The translations under genes were made by a program, and so were the position numbers. From Achatina immaculata (Eukaryota > Mollusca > Gastropoda > Stylommatophora > Achatinidae), in NCBI GenBank assembly GCA_009760885.1, contig CM019714.1:5607312-5671311 (forward strand): DNA of 64,000 nt, given 5' to 3'. Under the pieces are notes generated by a model. It saw only the letters and a list, made by a program, of their open reading frames with translations, was not told where the DNA came from and made no database searches. Positions 57,879 to 64,000 of this stretch are shown one piece after another. The stretch's first letter is position 1. The number at the start of each line of letters is the position of its first letter.

Positions 57879-59208
57879 TAGAAAGATCGGACACACAGTG
57901 GCAAATCAAATAATCCCAACTGTAGGGGAAGAGCCAGTGAAGAGCCTTGGCAGAGTATATGATGCATCCATGAAGGACTCAAGTGCTGTGAAGCAGGTTA
58001 TAGAAATGGCGCAGAATGGACTGAACATCATAGACAAAAGCAGGCTACTGGGTAAGTTCAAAATATGGTGCCTCCAGTTCATGCTGATTCCAAAACTGAT
58101 GTGGCCACTACTCATTTACGAAGTAAGTACCAGCACAGTAGAGGCAGTCGAAAGAAAGATAAATAAAGCCATAAGAAAGTGGTTGGGCGTACCACCAGGA
58201 TTAACTGATGTAGCACTGTACTGCAAGAAGAGCAAACTGCAGCTACCATTCAAATCTGTGGTTGAAGAATACAAGGTAGGAAAGACAAGGCTTGCAATGA
58301 TGCTACAAGAATCTACAGATCCGGTGGTACGAGAAGTGCAGCCAACACTTAAAACTGGACGAAAATGGAAAGTAGGTGAGGAAGTGACCACAGCCAAGGA
58401 AATGCAGGAGCTGAAAGAAGTAATAGGGTACACCCAGACCAACAGAAGGGGATTTGGTCATGGCGAAATCAAATGGTGGTCAAAGGCCTCCTGCAAGGAA
58501 AGAAGGGATATGATCATCAGCGAAGTAAAGAATTCAGAGGATGACAAGCGGGTCCAGAAGGCAGTCCAACAATCACAACAAGGGCAATGGACAACATGGG
58601 AGGAAGTCCTGCAGAGATCACTAACATGGAATGACATCTGGAAAATGGCACCCTTGAGGCTCAGCTTCATCATCAGAGCTACTTATGACCTTCTGCCTAC
58701 AGGCTCCAACCTATACAAATGGGGTGTATCAGAAGATACAAAGTGCCCTCTCTGCAACGAAAGGCAAACATTGGAACATGTGCTGTCAGCATGTAGAGTG
58801 TCTTTAGGTCAAGGACGGTACACCTGGCGGCACAATAGAGTGTTGCATGAGCTAGTAGCCATCATAGACAGGGCAAACGATAAAGCAAATAACAGCAAAA
58901 GAGTTGAGGTCCCACTTAAATACTTCATAGGTGCTGGTACGAGATTAAATATTGAAATCAGGGACATTCCCTTACCATCACTGCTAGATGGTACAAATGA
59001 CTGGGAAGAGACAGCGGACCTTCCAGAAAGAAGAGAATACCCGACTGCCATCAAGAACACAGGAATGCGACCGGACATTGTAGTGTACTCCACAGAAAAG
59101 CAGGAATTAATAATGATCGGGCTTACGGTCCCATACGAAACTAGAATAGAGAAACAGCATTTATTCAAATTGGAGAAGTACAATGACCTGGTCAAGCAAC
59201 TGAGGTAG
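57832..59208 (+). pseudogene. R2-superclade C-terminal zinc knuckle and restriction-like endonuclease
   Basis: 458 codons. Thumb: MNFKPKKSVTQKG, EEPVKSLGRVYDASMKDSS, LLIYEVSTSTVEAVERKINK. Zinc knuckle CPLCNERQTLEHVLSAC (C-x2-C-x7-H-x4-C). Endonuclease core RPDIVVYSTEKQELIMIG then LTVPYE. In this family an acidic residue is expected just before LTVP; here it is Gly, so the nuclease is probably inactive. The stop after VKQLR cuts off a C-terminus that continues recognisably downstream. Confidence 0.82.
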
Positions 59209-59433
59209 GGGGCAGGAATCAGGGCAAAAGTGATAGCTGTAGAAGTGGGAGCAAGATGATTCGTAGCAACATCAGCATATGACCTATGTAAGTAACTGGG
59301 CATAAAGGGACAAGCAAGAGCAAGGGCATTGAGAAGCCTTTCAGAAACAGCAGAAAGGGCCTCATGCTGGCTGTGGAGTATGCGAAACAAGCATTGGGAA
59401 CATAAGTAATTTCATTTGCCACAACCAATACCA

Positions 59434-59690
59434 GTCCTCCGTAGCTAAATCGCTAAAGAAGCACTTCAAAAAAAAGTGCAGTGGCAACTGGAAGATCATG
59501 GGTTCAATCCCGGGACCGGGAAAAAAAAGCAACAACTCACAAGACCTCTGGGAGTCATGACCCAGAGGGGCCCACCCCCCTTAGAGGACTCCCCTCAGGA
59601 GTTTAAAGGGCCGAAACACTTGTCTGAGGGGGGTACTTCCTCTGATGATCTGAAGGAGTTGTGTTGTTGTTCCGCTGTCTAAGGTAGAGA
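59434..59690 (+). mobile_element. probable tRNA-derived SINE
   Basis: GTAGCTAAATCG (near 59441) resembles an A box, and GGTTCAATCCC (59501-59511) matches the B-box consensus, about 50 bases apart. An A-run of eight interrupts the anticodon-arm region. A ~180-base GC-rich body follows, ending GTTGTGTTGTTGTTCC. It may instead belong to the 3' end of the element upstream. Confidence 0.5.
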
Positions 59691-60134
59691 GTTTCCTGCA
59701 TATGTGAGTTATACGATAAAATGTTCTTGTACTTCGTTGTCAGAAAACTGGCAAATTTATTTCATAGCTTTTTTTCTACTCTTACAGCGAAAATATCAAC
59801 AACAAAAAACTTGCATATTTTGATGTCCAACATTGATGTCCAAGCAGTTGACCAACGTCGTTTTGTACCTACAGTGTAGCTATGACCAGTGTAAACCTGG
59901 AAGATTTCTACCCAGAATTTTGTTGTAGCTTCGTGTAAACGTTGACGCTGCCTTGACTTCTCACTCTCTCAAAGTTGGTATCTCTGTTATCGACACTGTT
60001 TTCTTTTCTAAACCAAACTTTTCAACCATTTTTGTCACACGTTGGCTTAAGATATCAGCTATCCCTCCTGTTACATCATGGAAGTTTTATCAGTCACACC
60101 TTTAACTCTTAACTGTGGAAGCAATAATCTAATC
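59691..60134. other. unique sequence
   Basis: Nothing recognised. Confidence 0.5.
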
Positions 60135-60520
60135 ATTACAGATACAAGCTACAGATTTAGTCTGCTGGGGACGTCTCCATTACAGATACAAGCTACAGAT
60201 TTAGTCTGCTGGGGACGTCTCCATTACAGATACAAGCTACAGATCTAGTCTGATGGAGACATCTATGGGTATAAGCTAGATCTAGTCTGCTGGAGGTATC
60301 TACATTACAGGTATACGCTACAGATCTAGTATACAGGAGACATCTACGGGTACAAGTTGTAGATCTAGTCTGCTTGAGACATCTACATTACAGGTATACG
60401 CTACAGATCTAGTATACAGGAGACATCTACGGGTACAAGTTGTAGATCTAGTCTGCTTGAGACATCTACATTACAGGTATACGCTTACAGATCTATTCTG
60501 CCGGAGACATCTACAGATAC
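60135..60520. repeat. minisatellite, ~44-bp unit with mosaic order
   Basis: Eight or so copies of ACAGATACAAGCTACAGATT plus TAGTCTGCTGGGGACGTCTCCATT. The right part alternates two unit types (TATACGCTACAGATCTAG and GGGTACAAGTTGTAGATC) as a ~115-bp higher-order block. Confidence 0.88.
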
Positions 60521-60594
60521 AAAAATTGGAACTCTTTCATTCACTTTGTTCTTTACCAGTCATACAAGCACTGGTCACATTATTATCTATGACA

Positions 60595-61665
60595 TGGTTT
60601 TGTTCTAGAACTGGAATATCTTGAATCTTAAAGTTGTCCTAGACGTGGGATATCTTGGATCTTAAAGTTGTTCTAGAACTGGAATATTTTAGATCTTAAA
60701 GTTGTTTTAGAACTAGAATATCTTGGATCTTAAAGTTGTTCTAGAACATCTTGAATCTTAAAGTTGTTCTAGAACTAGAATATCTTGAATCTTAAAGTTG
60801 TTCTAGAACTAGAATATCTTGAATCTTAAAGTTGTTCTGGAACTAGAATATCTTGGATCTTAAAGTTGTTCTAGAACTGGAATATCTTGAATCTTAAAGT
60901 TGTTCTGGAACTAGAATATCTTGGATCTTAAAGTTGTTCTGGAACTAGAATATCTTGGATCTTAAAGTTGTTCTGGAACTAGAATATCTTGGATCTTAAA
61001 GTTGTTCTGGAACTAGAATATCTTGGATCTTAAAGTTGTTCTGGAATTAGAATATCTTGGATCTTAAAGTTGTTGTAGAACTAGAATATCTTGTATCTTA
61101 AAAGTGTTCTAGAATTTGAATTTTAAAATTTGGATCTTAAAATTGTTATAGAACTGAAATATCTTGGATCTTAAATTGTTATAGAACTAGAATATTTTCG
61201 ATCTTAAAATTGTTATAGAACTAGAATTTCTTGGATCTTTAGAACTAGAATATACTGGGTCTTAAAATTGTTAAAGAACTAGAATATCTTGGACCTTAAA
61301 ATTGTTATAGAACTAGAAAATCCTGGATCTTAAAAGAGTTCTAAAACTGGAATATCTTGGATCTTAAAATTGTTACAGAACTAGAATATCATGAATCTTA
61401 AGATTGTTATAGAACTAGAATATCTTGGATCTTTAGAACTAGAATATACTGGGTCTTAAAATTGTTAAAGAACTAGAATATCATGGATCTTAAAATTGTT
61501 ATAGAACTAGAAAATCCTGGATCTTAAAAGAGTTCTAAAACTGGAATATCTTGGATCTTAAAATTGTTTTAGAACTAGAATATCTCGGATCGTTATAGAA
61601 CTAGAATATATTTTAGATCATAAAATTGTTATAGATCTGGAATATCTTGGATCTTAAAGGTGTGA
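60595..61665. repeat. minisatellite, 34-bp unit, ~30 copies
   Basis: Unit TTCTAGAACTAGAATATCTT plus GGATCTTAAAGTTG. Homogeneous on the left, decayed on the right (GTTATAGAACTAG), with a ~220-bp block around CTTTAGAACTAGAATATACT repeated at 61238 and 61431. Confidence 0.92.
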
Positions 61666-62071
61666 TATAAGCTTAGAATGGCAGCCACGTGATCTAAAAC
61701 TTTGACCATGTATGAACACATAAAAAGAAGATGTAGTTGACAGAGCTATGTCAGCAAAGTCATCAGATTTAGCCTCCTCCCGGCACTTTTTTTTTCGTTA
61801 ACAAATGCATTGAGAGTTCTACTGAAATGACCTGTTCTCTCCCACCTGCAGACACCTGAACATCCGCACACGTCGTCGTTCTTCTCATCTTCGTTCTTGT
61901 TTTTTTTTTTATTTTATTTAACTGCGGGATAAGTTCCCACAAACATGGACATTCTGCCTCCATTTCCCTTCCCGGTAGGCTACAGATAACCCTTACAATA
62001 GGCTGCTAGTACTAAATACGGGGTACAGTAATCCCTAGCGTGATGATGGGGGTGGGGGAGGTCGTTTGGAA
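61666..62071. other. unique sequence
   Basis: Nothing recognised apart from T-runs near 61787 and 61900. Confidence 0.5.
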
Positions 62072-62393
62072 TACATCCAATCATGTTCTTGTATACATCC
62101 AGTTATGTTCTTGTATACATCCAGTTATACATCCAGTCATGTTCTTGTATACATCCAGTTATGTTCTTGTATACATCCAGTTATGTTCTTGTATACATCC
62201 AATCATGTTCTTGTATACATCCAATTATGTTCTTGTATACATCCAATCATGTTCTTGTATACATGCAGTCATGTTCTTGTATACATCCAGTCATGTTCTT
62301 GTATATATGCAGTCATGTTCTTGTATACATCCAGTCATGTTCTTGTATACATGCAGTCATGTTCTTGTATACATCCAGTCATGTTCTTGTATA
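62072..62393. repeat. minisatellite, 22-bp unit, ~15 copies
   Basis: Unit ATGTTCTTGTATACATCCAG plus TC; three open plus frames are by-products. Confidence 0.93.
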
Positions 62394-62466
62394 ATCCAAA
62401 CCTTGGTAGATTGGTAGATTTAGAACTAGACATAACAGACTATTTAGCCTTGGTAGATTTAGAACT

Positions 62467-63956
62467 AGACATGGTTCTAAGGACTGCAAATACGCCACAA
62501 ACAGCCTCTGGCAGTCAAGTCCAGCTCCTGGCCTTCCCGTGGCAGAACTGTTTAAACTGACAGGAGAAGGGGCGAGGGCGAATATCTGGCGCCTGAAAAC
62601 CAGTTACTTAGGGTAGATGAGTGGCACGTTTGGTAGCTCATCTGCCGCTGTTGGCGAGATCTTCAGCTGCCGTGCGTGGAGCGGTGCTCCTCCCGGCCAA
62701 TGAGGAAATTTGCAAATGAGGTTGCCGCGCAGCATCACTTCGGAAAAGGTGGTAGAAAGGATAACGCGAAGCAAACAGTCAAATCACGGCTCCTCTGGTC
62801 TGGAGGTCGGCCACGTCCTGAGTGCAGTCATATCGGGTGAAATGCATGAACCGGCTTGTCCCAGAGGTTAAGACACTGCTGGCTTGACTCTTCAAATGCC
62901 GCGCGTGGAGTGAAGCTCCTCCCGGTTAAGGAAGTAAATGCGGAAAAGAAATAAAGGTTGCTGTGCGGCGCCGATGGGAAAAGGTGGTGGAAAGTGAAGT
63001 TTAACCTGGTATGTCCAGTAGTATCGCTACGAGAGCTATACCACGGCACCTCTGCTCTAGAGGCCACCTACGTCCGAAATACACCTACACTGGTGAAATA
63101 TGCCTAAACCGGCATACACCAGGGGTGGAACTCGATGGCTAGACATGTCATGCCACCTCCGCTCTAGAGGTCGGTAACGTCTGATAAACACCCATACTGG
63201 TGAATTTTGCCTAAACCGGCTCATACCAGGGGTGAATCTTGAGGGCTATGAATGTCACAGTACCTCTGCCCTAGAGGTCGGTCCCGTCCCAAACACGCCC
63301 ATACTGGGAAATGCCTAAACCGGCTCAACCCAGGGGTAGAATTCACTAGTGGCGAGGATTCGTCCTCCTGGACAAAAGCTCCATCCTGGTCACAACTAGG
63401 AAAGGTAGCGGCCACGACCGCAAAATGCTGAAGTCGGAGACACTGGACCAGGGAAGTCTAGATAGGCAACCGCTTCTCACCCGGCCGGGATGTCTGCGTA
63501 TCCTAATCACGCTGAGGTTTTCCGGTGAGAAAGTCCAACCCTGGACTGGATGGGCAACCACCTCTCACACGGCGGTGATACACGGGTATCTCAAAACACG
63601 TCGAGGTTTTCCGGTGAGAAAGTCCAACTCTGGCCTGGGTGGGCTACCGCCTCTCACCCAGCGGGGATGCACTGATATCCTAAACACGTCGAGGTCTTCC
63701 GGTGAGAAAGTCCAACCCTAGACTAAACTGGTGCAATGAAAACCACGGTGTCACGCAATCCCGCTTCCGAGACCCACCAAGAATACAGGCTAAAGCACTG
63801 TGATACTCTGAACCCCTTGTGGTCCTTTCGTGGAACTCGTGTGGTCTATTTTGGACCACACAGGGGAACACGGAGCCTAACGAGGACCACATGCGTGAAT
63901 TCAGTAGGTTCACAGTGCGGTTTTTGGTGGTAGAAGTGAACGAAGAAGAAGAAGAA
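62467..63956 (+). mobile_element. GC-rich composite element with GAA tail and long flanking direct repeat
   Basis: GAACTAGACATAACAGACTA and the next 24 bases occur at 62423-62466 and again at 63957-64000, bracketing this block. It ends in GAACGAAGAAGAAGAAG. Inside are three sub-repeat types: a ~240-bp doublet (GCGTGGAG then CTCCTCCCGG, 62670 and 62895), a ~105-bp triplet (GCCTAAACCGGC), and a ~90-bp triplet (TCCGGTGAGAAAGTCCAA). No reverse transcriptase motif. Probably a non-autonomous retroelement or a LINE 5' region; the right repeat is cut by the window edge. Confidence 0.55.
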
Positions 63957-64000
63957 GAACTAGACATAACAGACTATTTAGCCTTGGTAGATTTAGAACT

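Larger units (their letters stand above)
56395..59433 (+). mobile_element. R2-superclade LINE (restriction-like endonuclease type), dead
   Basis: A long element coding N-terminal basic region, reverse transcriptase, zinc knuckle and restriction-like endonuclease, in that order, which is the layout of the R2/NeSL/HERO-type superclade and unlike the APE-type LINEs in the rest of the window. Broken by two frameshifts (about 56590 and 57820) and stops at 59206, 59256 and about 59290. The extreme C-terminus (FVATSAYDL, LRSLSETAERASCWLW) is still readable to about 59410. Confidence 0.82.

Overview
This is eukaryotic DNA, most likely from a lophotrochozoan invertebrate, probably a mollusc. The reasons are a split tumour-necrosis-factor-receptor-like gene with GT-AG splice signals, many non-LTR retrotransposons of types common in molluscs, and no operon-like gene packing. 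The species call is inference. Most long open frames here are by-products of tandem repeats whose unit length divides by three; they are not annotated as genes.

Layout. 1-17 kb is almost wholly minisatellite DNA (units 21-44 bp) with two large near-identical tandem duplications: about 1.69 kb at 3773-7155 and 1945 bp at 11474-15363. 17-24.8 kb holds a decayed LINE (family F2) split by two small GAA-tailed insertions, 3' pieces of an RTE-like LINE, and a 63-bp minisatellite grown from an RNase H coding segment. 24.8-27.6 kb holds a 5'-truncated RTE-like element with an unbroken 715-codon reverse transcriptase frame, sitting inside a 36-bp minisatellite. 27.6-34.0 kb, minus strand, carries the only host gene I can support: a receptor with four TNFR-type cysteine-rich repeats (33164-34019) and, after a predicted 5.3-kb intron filled with LINEs, a phase-matched transmembrane exon (27605-27831). 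34-43.6 kb is again minisatellites (15-48 bp units). 44-47.3 kb is a chimera of two LINE families with an internal 1004-bp duplication. 47.3-51 kb is minisatellites and another LINE tail. 51.0-54.6 kb is a second long RTE-like copy carrying a 1145-bp internal duplication. 56.07-56.38 kb is a 306-bp near-perfect palindrome with tRNA-type A and B boxes. 56.4-59.4 kb is a dead R2-superclade element with a restriction-like endonuclease region. 59.4-59.7 kb is a probable tRNA-derived SINE. The end is more minisatellites and a GC-rich, GAA-tailed composite element bounded by a direct repeat of at least 44 bp.

How it fits together. At least six LINE lineages have landed here, and nearly all end in a different short tandem tail (GAT, AAT, TGAA, GA, GATGTAA, GAA). 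Minisatellites and LINEs interleave. One array hosts an RTE insertion, one array derives from LINE coding sequence, and one array abuts the receptor start codon. No tRNA, rRNA, CRISPR array or prokaryotic-type gene was seen. Array boundaries are read by eye and good to roughly 10-20 bases.
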